Shown here: piece after piece, positions 44,972-52,749 of the stretch
Layout of the letters: every line of letters begins with the position of its first letter
Position numbering within the stretch: the stretch's first letter is position 1
Position numbers and translations under genes: made by a program
NCBI RefSeq assembly: GCF_014201505.1
Contig: NZ_JACHEO010000003.1
Location: 124,001-188,000 of the forward strand
DNA: 64,000 bases
Reading direction: 5' to 3'
Origin: Desulfoprunum benzoelyticum
Lineage (GTDB): Bacteria; Desulfobacterota; Desulfobulbia; Desulfobulbales; Desulfocapsaceae
The notes under the pieces: model-generated
What the model was told of the DNA's origin: nothing
The model's input: only the letters and a program-made list of their open reading frames with translations
Database searches by the model: none

Positions 44972-47900
44972 ATGAAGACCATACAACGAACGCTGATGGG
45001 CATGGGCATGCTCATCCTGGGGACAACCGGGGCCGTCGCCGACGACGGGCCCATGTTCCGCAAGAATGTTTCAAACACCCCGGATCTGGAGACGGAGTTT
45101 GCGACCATCCGCATGCTGCCGATTTACGTTCGGCCGCAGACATCGAGCGGCGAACTCCTCCCGACCATCGATTACCTGAAAGCGGACGGTACATCAGCCG
45201 AGACCCGCGAGTATGTCCGCCCGCTGATCAACCATTATACCGACGGCGCCGTCACCTTCATCGAGGCGGAGGGCTACGGCGGCTTCCCCGGCCACGGCAA
45301 GCGCGACGCCTATGGCGCGGTCAGCCTCGATGACGGCGCCACCTGGAAGCGCACCAACCTGTCGAAATCCGGCGACCTGTCATCGATCAAGATCAAGGTG
45401 GGGAAGAAATGGGTCCCCTACTACGGCGACGTCGGCCGGACCTTCACCGCCTCGGACGGCAACCAGGTGCTGGTCACCTGGGTGAGCAAGTACTGCGGCA
45501 GCGGCAGCCCGGCCTACTCGATGACCGACACCGAGCGGGCACTGCTCGCGCCCTACCTGGCGGAATCAGGAACGGTGACCGATGCCGGAGTCTGCACCGA
45601 TGGCGATCCTCTGACCACCTGCCCCTACCTCGAGGACAGTTTCGGTGTCAGCGGCTCGCAAGGCGTGCAGAGCGCCGCCGATCTGGCCGAGGACGGCTAC
45701 CCGCTGGTCGGCGATTACCCCTACTCCTGCGTCTGGGCGGCGCGGGGAGTGATGCTGCCGCCGGCCGAAGAAGGAGGGGTCAGCAGCTTCACGTGGTTCA
45801 AGGCCGAACGGCTGAGTTCCGGTGTCCGCAGCGCCAACCGGCCTGAGGCGGTGTGCGTCAAAGGCGCCGGCTGCGTCGTCACCTGGCAGGAGGACCCGGA
45901 CGGAATCCGCCCCGGTGAGGGCGAGGGTCCAGGCGAGGGCTGGAGCGGCGCCGTCGCCCACCACCAGACCGACACCTGGTACTCTTTCATCGACTGGGAC
46001 GACTTTGACATAGTCAGTGCGGACGGCACGTACGGGACGTTCTATGACACGACAGGGGACCTTGCGGTCTGGGTCGCGGCCAACCCGACCGGCAGCCCGC
46101 AGGCGGGGGTGCCGATGTCGGTGCCGATGCGCCTGACCGACAATGCCATGTGCACATCCCCGGACAGCAAACCCTACTGTTCCGCTGACTATAATGGGAA
46201 CGGTACCCCCGACTTCTGCGACTCCACCGTCCCGGTCGACATCGTGACCCCCGAGGGACCGATCCAGACCATTCAGATGTGCGTGGCCGAGGATGGTCGA
46301 TTGATGCGCGGTACCACTGCCTCGACCCGGGCTCGGCTCGGCCTGCACGGCTATTCCACCAATACCGGCTGTGCTTTCGACAAGGCCAATCCCGATACCT
46401 GCCCGATCGACAGCGCCTGGTTCTACGTAACCTACGAGGAGAACAAGGGCCTGGGCGATATCTGCGACGACGGCTATTGCGAAGACGGGGAGCTTACCGA
46501 GGCCGACAAGCGTGACATGGGCAAGAACGTCTGGTACCACACCTTCGACATGTTCAAGCCGGAACTGGTCTCGCAGGGCCTGATGCTCAACCAGCCTGCA
46601 GTCTACCAGGCTGACTGGGCCGACCCCACCGGCCTGCTGGAAGAAGCGCCGTTGTCCGGCTTCAATTTCTACGCCTTCACGGCCGACCCGATCTACGAAA
46701 CCCAGGCAGGCATCACGACGACCACCCTCTACCAGACCGAGATCGCCCGGCGCCCGAGCGTCATCTCCCAGGACTGGTACGATGCCGGCCCGAGCGGCCT
46801 GGTGGGTTTTCAGCTGTGGAAGCAGGGGATCATCCGCCGCGGCGGCCCGGCCGACATCATGGCCCGGCGGTTCGTGATGTCCTCTGCTGCAGAGCAAGTA
46901 TGCACGACCGAATACAAGGTATGTACGGCCGAACCGGTGTGTACGACAGAGAACGTGTGCACGACAGAGAAGGTGTGCACAGACAATGCGCTCAATCCTG
47001 CATACGATTACAAAGCCAGTATCTGCAAGAAAAATCCGCTCCAGTCGCGATGCCTTCCCTATCTCGATGGCAACGGCACTCCGACCCTCGAGCCGCAAAC
47101 CTGTGAGGAGGAGGTCGAAATCTGCAAGGATGTTAACACCTGCAACGACGAGACCACCTGCGAGACGGTGGAGTCCTGCGATGGCGTCGAGAACTGCGAG
47201 GCGGTCGAGACCTGTCCTGGCGGGGTGGATGACAACGACAACCCCTACGGCTACGACAAGATGGAATGCGTAAACCCGGACGGCTCCTCCGCCTGGGCCT
47301 TCACCGATGGCTCCAACCCGCGATACGTCAAGGGGTTGTGCGCCGCCCCGGCGATCAACATCTCGGGCAACACCATCCTCACCAGCGAGACCTGCGGGGA
47401 TGCGGCCGGTTGCCTCACGGCCTTCCCGTTCAACGACTACTTCGACGATCTCGACATGACCGATGCCGAGCCGATCTCCAAGATCTATACCTGGGCGCAA
47501 TACGGAGTAGGCTACGACGAAGAATCACCGACAACAGCGTGGGCACTGCATGATGCAGACAACTCCCTCGACGACCAGTCGTGGGAAAACCCCTACGACA
47601 TGGCCAAGGGCCACCGCGGCTTCCTCGCCGGCGACATGGTCATGGCAATGTACGGCTGGACCAACAACTGGAAGGCCCTGACCGAGGCCAAGGACATCGT
47701 CAACCTCTATGTCCGCCGCTCCTTTGACGGCGGCAGGACCTGGACGACGCTGCCGGCCAGCTTTACCCACACCAACGGCATCACCTACAGCGGCGACGGC
47801 ACCACGACCTGCGAGTTCATGGGACCCACGGGGACCGAGACCGAGGTCCCGGTCTGCGTAACCTATGACGCCGGCGAGTTCGAGCAGGCCCGCAACGTTT

Positions 47901-48433
47901 CCCAACTCCTCGGCTCGAAGGTGACGGTCCTCGATCCGCGCTACACCCCGACCACCCGCACCATCAACGAGGCCTGGATCTCGACTTCGTCGCTGCCGGA
48001 GGGGTTCACTGCCCCGCTGTATGACGACGACACCCGTGATCCGTCCCGTTTCTTCATGGTCTACGAGACGGGCCACAGCAGCGCCTACGATGCCGGCGAG
48101 GCCCCGCCGCTCGACCTGTTCTACAGCCGGGGAGTCGACTGGGGCGACGACTACCTGGTCTGGGCCGACACCGCGGCAGAGTGCCTGGAAACGGTAGAAG
48201 GTTATCCTGATTTCTGCAACGAATTCGACGCCATCGAGGGCAGCCAGCTGTTCGAGTCGGGCGAGGCTTCGGTCACCTGCAGCCCGGGCGGCCAGTTCTT
48301 TTATGCGGTCTGGAACCAGTGGGATTTCGACAAGGACGGCAACGAAATCGGTGCCGACGACTGGTTCCGCCGCATCCTGTTCCTGGAACCGGAGGAAGAA
48401 ACGACACCCACGGTTGAAACCACCAGCAAGTAA
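44972..48433 (+). CDS. Giant exported Cys-rich protein, paralogue of the upstream gene
   Basis: 1153 residues; signal peptide with cleavage after A-V-A. It shares with the upstream protein the A-V-S-L-D-D-G-A-T-W-K-R-T-N-L-S motif, V-T-W-V-S-K-Y-C, S-C-V-W-A-A-R-G-V and V-T-W-Q-E-D-P, so the two are distant paralogues. It has no C-x-x-C-H and no rubredoxin. Instead residues ~642-752 carry Cys in a C-x5 rhythm: five in the first block (C-T-T-E/C-T-A-E units) and seven in the second (C-x-x-V-E-x units). Near the C terminus is an EF-hand-like D-F-D-K-D-G-N-E. Co-transcription with the upstream gene is likely (151-base gap). Function unknown. Confidence 0.85.
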   Translation: MKTIQRTLMGMGMLILGTTGAVADDGPMFRKNVSNTPDLETEFATIRMLPIYVRPQTSSGELLPTIDYLKADGTSAETREYVRPLINHYTDGAVTFIEAEGYGGFPGHGKRDAYGAVSLDDGATWKRTNLSKSGDLSSIKIKVGKKWVPYYGDVGRTFTASDGNQVLVTWVSKYCGSGSPAYSMTDTERALLAPYLAESGTVTDAGVCTDGDPLTTCPYLEDSFGVSGSQGVQSAADLAEDGYPLVGDYPYSCVWAARGVMLPPAEEGGVSSFTWFKAERLSSGVRSANRPEAVCVKGAGCVVTWQEDPDGIRPGEGEGPGEGWSGAVAHHQTDTWYSFIDWDDFDIVSADGTYGTFYDTTGDLAVWVAANPTGSPQAGVPMSVPMRLTDNAMCTSPDSKPYCSADYNGNGTPDFCDSTVPVDIVTPEGPIQTIQMCVAEDGRLMRGTTASTRARLGLHGYSTNTGCAFDKANPDTCPIDSAWFYVTYEENKGLGDICDDGYCEDGELTEADKRDMGKNVWYHTFDMFKPELVSQGLMLNQPAVYQADWADPTGLLEEAPLSGFNFYAFTADPIYETQAGITTTTLYQTEIARRPSVISQDWYDAGPSGLVGFQLWKQGIIRRGGPADIMARRFVMSSAAEQVCTTEYKVCTAEPVCTTENVCTTEKVCTDNALNPAYDYKASICKKNPLQSRCLPYLDGNGTPTLEPQTCEEEVEICKDVNTCNDETTCETVESCDGVENCEAVETCPGGVDDNDNPYGYDKMECVNPDGSSAWAFTDGSNPRYVKGLCAAPAINISGNTILTSETCGDAAGCLTAFPFNDYFDDLDMTDAEPISKIYTWAQYGVGYDEESPTTAWALHDADNSLDDQSWENPYDMAKGHRGFLAGDMVMAMYGWTNNWKALTEAKDIVNLYVRRSFDGGRTWTTLPASFTHTNGITYSGDGTTTCEFMGPTGTETEVPVCVTYDAGEFEQARNVSQLLGSKVTVLDPRYTPTTRTINEAWISTSSLPEGFTAPLYDDDTRDPSRFFMVYETGHSSAYDAGEAPPLDLFYSRGVDWGDDYLVWADTAAECLETVEGYPDFCNEFDAIEGSQLFESGEASVTCSPGGQFFYAVWNQWDFDKDGNEIGADDWFRRILFLEPEEETTPTVETTSK

Positions 48434-48470
48434 GATCAACCCCTGAACGAAGGAGTCTATCGATCAAACG

Positions 48471-48503
48471 AAGCCGCGGGAACCGCATGGTCCCGCGGCT
48501 TTT
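48471..48503 (+). terminator. Rho-independent terminator of the giant-gene operon
   Basis: AAGCCGCGGGA (48471-48481) pairs perfectly with TCCCGCGGCTT (48491-48501), 9-base loop, followed by further T. It lies 37 bases after the stop codon of the second giant gene and ends the sigma-54 operon. Confidence 0.85.
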
Positions 48504-48526
48504 GGCATCTACAGACCGTCGCCGAT

Positions 48527-48555
48527 TTGACTGTTCGGTCCCGGCGCGATACGAT
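48527..48555 (+). promoter_or_regulatory. Sigma-70-type promoter of the subtilase gene
   Basis: TTGACT (48527-48532), a 17-base spacer and TACGAT (48550-48555). It sits right behind the terminator and about 55 bases upstream of the ATG codons at 48612/48617. Confidence 0.5.
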
Positions 48556-48616
48556 CAACCGTAACCCTTGTTCCTTCACCGCTTGTCAACACTTTTGCAG
48601 GAGGAGACACCATGAA

Positions 48617-49939
48617 ATGGATTACCGCCACGCTCTGAAGGGCTTTTCGATCAAAATTCCGCCCCAGGCGGTCTCCGGGCTGCAGCACAATCCCCGGGTC
48701 AAGTACGTGGAGGCCGACCAGATCCGCTATGCCTTCGGGCAGACGACTCCCACCGGCATCCAGCGCATTTTCGCCCCCAATAACACAAATATCGGCATCA
48801 ACGGGGACGATGTTCGCGTCGATGTCGACGTCGCCGTCATCGACACCGGGATCGACCTGCAGCACCCGGATCTGAATGTGGGCGAAGGCGTCAATTGCAC
48901 GCTCTACCGGTTGGATGCTCAGTGCGTGCCCGGCGGCGATGACGACCACTACCACGGCACCCACGTCGCCGGCACCATCGGGGCGCTTGACAACGGTGAG
49001 GGGGTGGTCGGCGTCGCCCCCGGGGCCCGGCTATGGCCGGTCAAGGTGCTGAATAAACGCGGCAGTGGCTATAGCTCGTGGATTATCGCCGGGATCGACT
49101 GGGTCGCCGATCCGGACCATGGGATCGAAGTGGCCAATATGAGTCTGGGCGGGGCCGGGTTCAGCCAGGCCGAGTACGACGCCATCCAGGGCGCCGTGGA
49201 TGCCGGGGTGGCCTTTGCCGTCGCCGCCGGCAACGAGGATGACGATGCCGCCAACTACTACCCCGCCGCCTTCGGCAATGTGCTCACGGTCAGCGCCCTG
49301 GCCGATTTCAACGGCCTGCCGGGCGGTGGCGCCGCCCCGACCTGCTACACCGACGTCGATGACACCCTGGCCGATTTCAGCAACTATGGCGAAGCCGTCG
49401 ATATCGCCGCCCCCGGCGTCTGCATCCTGTCGACCTATCCCCTCGAGCAGGGCGAGTACGGCACCATCAGCGGCACCTCGATGGCCAGCCCCCATGCGGC
49501 CGGGGCCCTGGCCCTGCTGGCGAGTGCCGATAATCCGGAGGATGCCGATGATGTTTACAATCTTTACCGCGCTGTCATAATCGCCGGCAACTATGAGTGG
49601 ACCGACGATGCCGAATTAGTCGACGGCATCAAGGAACCGCTGCTCGATGTGAGCAATACGAACATATTTGCTCCTGTTTTCATTGGCGATAGTGAAACCA
49701 ACATCGCTTTGACCGTTACTACCCGCATCAAAGCAGTCAATAAATACGCGGATCTGAAATGGAGCGGAGCTGATTCAGTAAATGTGGACATCTATCGGGA
49801 TGGCAAGATCATTGTAACTACACTTAACGACGAAGCCTACACCGACAAGGTTTCCAAAACCACGACATCCGCCATCTACCAGGTGTGCGAAGAAAAGACG
49901 AAAACCTGCTCGAACGTTGTTGATAACGTCACTTGGTAA
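48617..49939 (+). CDS. Subtilisin-like serine protease (S8), signal sequence lost by frameshift
   Basis: 440 residues from the ATG at 48617. The catalytic triad is intact: Asp in V-A-V-I-D-T-G-I-D, His in H-G-T-H-V-A-G-T, Ser in G-T-S-M-A-S-P-H. The N terminus Y-R-H-A-L-K-G-F-S-I-K-I-P is the second half of an inhibitor_I9 propeptide. After ~345 a Fn3-like beta domain follows. The best ribosome site (AGGAGG, 48600 region) serves an ATG at 48612 that encodes M-K-W-I-T-A-T-L and then stops, looking like the first residues of a signal peptide in another frame. The secretion signal and first half of the propeptide have therefore been deleted or frameshifted. Possibly a recent pseudogene; the neighbours suggest it once processed exported proteins. 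Confidence 0.75.
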   Translation: MDYRHALKGFSIKIPPQAVSGLQHNPRVKYVEADQIRYAFGQTTPTGIQRIFAPNNTNIGINGDDVRVDVDVAVIDTGIDLQHPDLNVGEGVNCTLYRLDAQCVPGGDDDHYHGTHVAGTIGALDNGEGVVGVAPGARLWPVKVLNKRGSGYSSWIIAGIDWVADPDHGIEVANMSLGGAGFSQAEYDAIQGAVDAGVAFAVAAGNEDDDAANYYPAAFGNVLTVSALADFNGLPGGGAAPTCYTDVDDTLADFSNYGEAVDIAAPGVCILSTYPLEQGEYGTISGTSMASPHAAGALALLASADNPEDADDVYNLYRAVIIAGNYEWTDDAELVDGIKEPLLDVSNTNIFAPVFIGDSETNIALTVTTRIKAVNKYADLKWSGADSVNVDIYRDGKIIVTTLNDEAYTDKVSKTTTSAIYQVCEEKTKTCSNVVDNVTW

Positions 49940-50169
49940 TCGGCGAGAGCGGCGGTGGGGCAAAAAAATACGGCTCATGCTGTAACCTTTTTCCAGTCTG
50001 TACGTTTCAATAAACTGTAGATGGCCGGGGGTGGGAATTCAACGCAGCCTCCCCCGGCAAGTTTGCAACGCTCTCCCCGGCTCCGGTCGCAGCACCGAAT
50101 CTCTCGCCCTGCCGGCGACCGGCTTGTTGTTGACGGGGTAGATTCGCTCCTCAACCTGGAGATCCACCT

Positions 50170-50490
50170 GTGAAGTTCCTGCTACCGCTCCTCGGCGGTC
50201 TGCTGTTGCTGGCCGGCTGCTCGACCCACTCCCACGGCCTGCACAACGGCGTCGTCACCCTGTACCTCGATGTCCCGGCCGGCAGGCAGGTGTCCCTGGC
50301 CTGCAGCCGCGACGGCTTCGTGCCCCACCCGGCCCGCCGGGAGCATGGCCGGTGGGCGGTGTCGCTGCCCGCCGACGGCCCGTTCCGCTATTTCTATCTG
50401 GTCGACGGCGCGGTCTATGTCCCGCCCTGCCGGCTGCGGGAGAAGGACGATTTCGGCGCCGACAACTGCGTTTTCGACCCGGGGCTGTAA
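50170..50490 (+). CDS. Small lipoprotein with CBM48-like (isoamylase N-terminal type) domain
   Basis: 106 residues from a GTG. Lipobox L-L-A-G-C at residues ~13-17. The rest is a beta-sandwich of the glycogen-binding/early-set type: V-T-L-Y-L-D-V-P-A-G-R-Q-V, then F-R-Y-F-Y-L-V-D-G and R-E-K-D-D-F-G-A-D-N. The same pattern (F-A-Y-I-L-D-G ... R-D-D-F-G-G-E-N) ends the anti-sigma protein at 52009-52575, so the two domains are homologous. First gene of the ECF sigma island; likely anchored in the outer or inner membrane facing the periplasm. Confidence 0.75.
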   Translation: MKFLLPLLGGLLLLAGCSTHSHGLHNGVVTLYLDVPAGRQVSLACSRDGFVPHPARREHGRWAVSLPADGPFRYFYLVDGAVYVPPCRLREKDDFGADNCVFDPGL

Positions 50491-50555
50491 CCTTTTCCTC
50501 CCTGTTCCGTTATATCATTGCAAACACCAATCAGGACGACCCCATGGAGGGCGCT

Positions 50556-51479
50556 ATGAACAAGTTGCTCTATCTGCTCGTGGTACTGTGCGGCGTGTTG
50601 GCCGTGCCCCCTGCCTTTGCCGACGAGTGGGAGGGCCTGACCCTGCAGGAGCGGGAACGGGTGCAGTTGCAGAGCAGGGAGATGAGCGAACTGGGCATCC
50701 CGGAGACGCCGGCGCGGCAGATGCTGATCACTATGCACCGCAACCGCTTCAGCGAGCAGAATATGGCGCGGGCCCGGCAGATGGTGCTGGATGCCGCCCG
50801 GGCCGGTCTGCCCACCGAAGCGATGATGAATGAAGCCATGACCGGCATGGCCCGCCAGGCGCGGGAGCAGGAGGTCGTCACGGCGATGGCGACGGTGCGC
50901 AACCGTTACGATTATGCCGACCGGATGGCGAAATCCCTGGCGACCGAGCCCCGCCGGACCGAAACCATGCGGACGGCCATTGTCGACTGCCTGGCGACGG
51001 GGATGCGGCCGGCGGATCTGGAGGCGGTGCGGGACCGGCTGCAGGTCCGGAGCCAGGCCCGGCAGCGCACGCAGAACCGGGCCGAGGACGAGGCCCTGGC
51101 GGTGCAGACCATGCTGACCGTGGCCACCATGAGCAGGCGGGGAGTGCGGTCGCCGGAGGTTGCCGACATCGTCGGCCGGGCGCTGCAGCAGCAGTACACC
51201 TACCGGGAGATGGAACAACTGCGGCAGCGATTCGCCAACCGGGCCGTGGCGGAAGCGCCCCGGGCAATCGCCGCCCGCCATGCCGCCTCGATCGGCCGGG
51301 GTGACGGCCCCGGCCCGACGGCTGGAGCGGGGGCCGGCGGCGGTAATGCCGGTAGCGGCAACTCCGGCGGCGGCAATGCCGGCGGCAGCGGCGGTTCCGG
51401 AAATTCCGGTTCCGGAAATTCCGGCGGCGGCAATGCCGGCGGTGGCAACGGGGGCGGCGGTCATGGCGGCGGCAGGTAG
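50556..51479 (+). CDS. Exported helical protein with Gly-rich tail (paralogue of 52750-53796)
   Basis: 307 residues from the ATG at 50556 (GGAGG at 50547-50551). Signal peptide ending P-P-A-F-A-D, then a mainly helical domain (~25-235) rich in R/M/E/Q, and a Gly/Asn/Ser tail (~255-307). It is clearly paralogous to the protein at 52750: both begin E-W-E-G-x-x-L-Q-x-R-E and share P-A-R-Q-M-L, A-G-L-P-T-E, A-K-S-L and S-P-E-V-A-D-I-V. No known family is recognised. It flanks the ECF sigma gene and may be part of its regulon. Confidence 0.8.
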   Translation: MNKLLYLLVVLCGVLAVPPAFADEWEGLTLQERERVQLQSREMSELGIPETPARQMLITMHRNRFSEQNMARARQMVLDAARAGLPTEAMMNEAMTGMARQAREQEVVTAMATVRNRYDYADRMAKSLATEPRRTETMRTAIVDCLATGMRPADLEAVRDRLQVRSQARQRTQNRAEDEALAVQTMLTVATMSRRGVRSPEVADIVGRALQQQYTYREMEQLRQRFANRAVAEAPRAIAARHAASIGRGDGPGPTAGAGAGGGNAGSGNSGGGNAGGSGGSGNSGSGNSGGGNAGGGNGGGGHGGGR

Positions 51480-51532
51480 AAACATCCCCCTTTGCATCGA
51501 GCGGCGCCTGGTTGCACGGGGTCGCTGACGCC

Positions 51533-52006
51533 ATGGAAGCGTGCGACCGTTTTTACCGCGACAACCGGGAGCGGATCCTCGCCTTCCTGCTCCACCTGAC
51601 CGGGGACTACGATCTGGCCCGCGATCTGGTCCAGGAAAGCTTCGCCCGCTACCTCTCGCGCTACGGCCGCGACAGCGGCAATCTTGCCCTGCTCTATACC
51701 ATCGCCCGCAATGCCGCCCTCGACACCTTCCGCAAACGGCGGGAGAGCCAGGCGGGGGAGCGGGAGGCGGTCGGTCGCGACCGCGACCCGGAAGGCAGAT
51801 TGATCGAGCGGCAGGAGTTCGACACGGTGCTCGCCGCCGTCCGCCAACTCGACGACATCGACCGGCAGCTGATCTCCCTGCTGGCGACCGGGACCTTTTC
51901 CTACAAGGAGATCGGCGGCATGCTCGATATCAGCGAGGCCAACGTCAAGGTCAAGGTGCACCGGGCGCGGCTCAGGCTGAAGGCAATTCTTGCCCAGGGA
52001 GAATGA
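51533..52006 (+). CDS. ECF-type RNA polymerase sigma factor
   Basis: 157 residues from the ATG at 51533; a TTG seven codons upstream is possible. Region 2 (D-L-A-R-D-L-V-Q-E-S-F-A-R-Y) and region 4 helix-turn-helix (F-S-Y-K-E-I-G-G-M-L-D-I-S-E-A-N-V-K-V-K-V-H-R-A-R) are complete. ECF factors redirect RNA polymerase to envelope-related genes once released by an anti-sigma factor. The next gene, overlapping or immediately adjacent, encodes the likely membrane-bound anti-sigma protein. Confidence 0.93.
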   Translation: MEACDRFYRDNRERILAFLLHLTGDYDLARDLVQESFARYLSRYGRDSGNLALLYTIARNAALDTFRKRRESQAGEREAVGRDRDPEGRLIERQEFDTVLAAVRQLDDIDRQLISLLATGTFSYKEIGGMLDISEANVKVKVHRARLRLKAILAQGE

Positions 52007-52008
52007 CA

Positions 52009-52575
52009 ATGGATTATCTGGCCAGCATGTACATCGACAACGAGATGGATCTGGGAGAAAAGCGGCAGTTCGTCGAGATGGTCCATCATGACGACGAGTT
52101 CTATGCCCTGACCGTCGACCTGCTGGACCAGGAACAGCGGCTGCGGCAGCTGCCGGCCATGGCGCCGCAGCCGGCGGTCGCACAGCAGTGGCGGCCGCCG
52201 CTGCGCCACGTCCTGGCCAACCTGATCAGACCCTTCGGCTTCGCCGCCGCCGGCTTTGCCGCCGCCGTGCTGATGGTCAACACGATCTCCTTCAATCCGC
52301 CGCCGTCGCCGAGCAGCAACCGCTTCGTCCTGTTCGAGCCCGCCGCCGAGCGAGTGGAGCTGACCGGATCGTTCACCGGCTGGGAGCGCGTCGCCATGCA
52401 GCGCCTCGGCGCCAGCGGCTACTGGGAACTGCGGCTGCCGGTGCCCGCCGGCGAGCACCGTTTCGCCTACATCCTCGACGGCGACAAGCGGATGGCCGAT
52501 CCCACCCTCCCGGCCGTCGAGCGCGACGACTTCGGCGGCGAGAACTCGATCCTCAGCGTCGAGGTCCGGATCTGA
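52009..52575 (+). CDS. Membrane-bound anti-sigma factor with extracytoplasmic CBM48-like domain
   Basis: 188 residues; ATG at 52009 has CAGGGAG at good distance, an ATG two codons earlier overlaps the sigma stop. Residues 1-70 are a cytoplasmic helical domain (M-D-Y-L-A-S-M-Y-I-D-N-E-M), similar to anti-sigma domains but lacking the zinc H-x3-C-x2-C. A single membrane helix lies at ~75-94. Residues ~105-188 form a CBM48/AMPK-beta-type glucan-binding domain outside. The architecture suggests that a carbohydrate or polymer bound outside controls release of the sigma factor (inference). Confidence 0.82.
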   Translation: MDYLASMYIDNEMDLGEKRQFVEMVHHDDEFYALTVDLLDQEQRLRQLPAMAPQPAVAQQWRPPLRHVLANLIRPFGFAAAGFAAAVLMVNTISFNPPPSPSSNRFVLFEPAAERVELTGSFTGWERVAMQRLGASGYWELRLPVPAGEHRFAYILDGDKRMADPTLPAVERDDFGGENSILSVEVRI

Positions 52576-52581
52576 AACACT

Positions 52582-52622
52582 GCCGCCGACTGTCGGCGGC
52601 ATGATCCCGCCGGCTGCCGGCG
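52582..52622 (+). terminator. Tandem hairpins after the anti-sigma gene
   Basis: GCCGCCGAC/GTCGGCGGC (52582-52590, 52592-52600) with a one-base loop, then CGCCGGC/GCCGGCG (52608-52614, 52616-52622). A T6 run follows about 15 bases later (52636-52641). Probably terminates or attenuates transcription before the next paralogue gene. Confidence 0.5.
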
Positions 52623-52749
52623 CAGCCCACCACAATTTTTTACCCGTGATTGTAACCTTTCCTTTCCCAGGCCGTTGTACAGGCAACACAACGTTCACCG
52701 CAATATCCCGGTGAGAAGAAAATCTATATTTGATCGCAGAGAGGAGATT

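Noticed and set aside
45566-47500. 644-codon minus-strand ORF inside the second giant gene
   Set aside because: Shadow frame with no ribosome site or recognisable motif; the plus-strand gene is paralogous to its neighbour.
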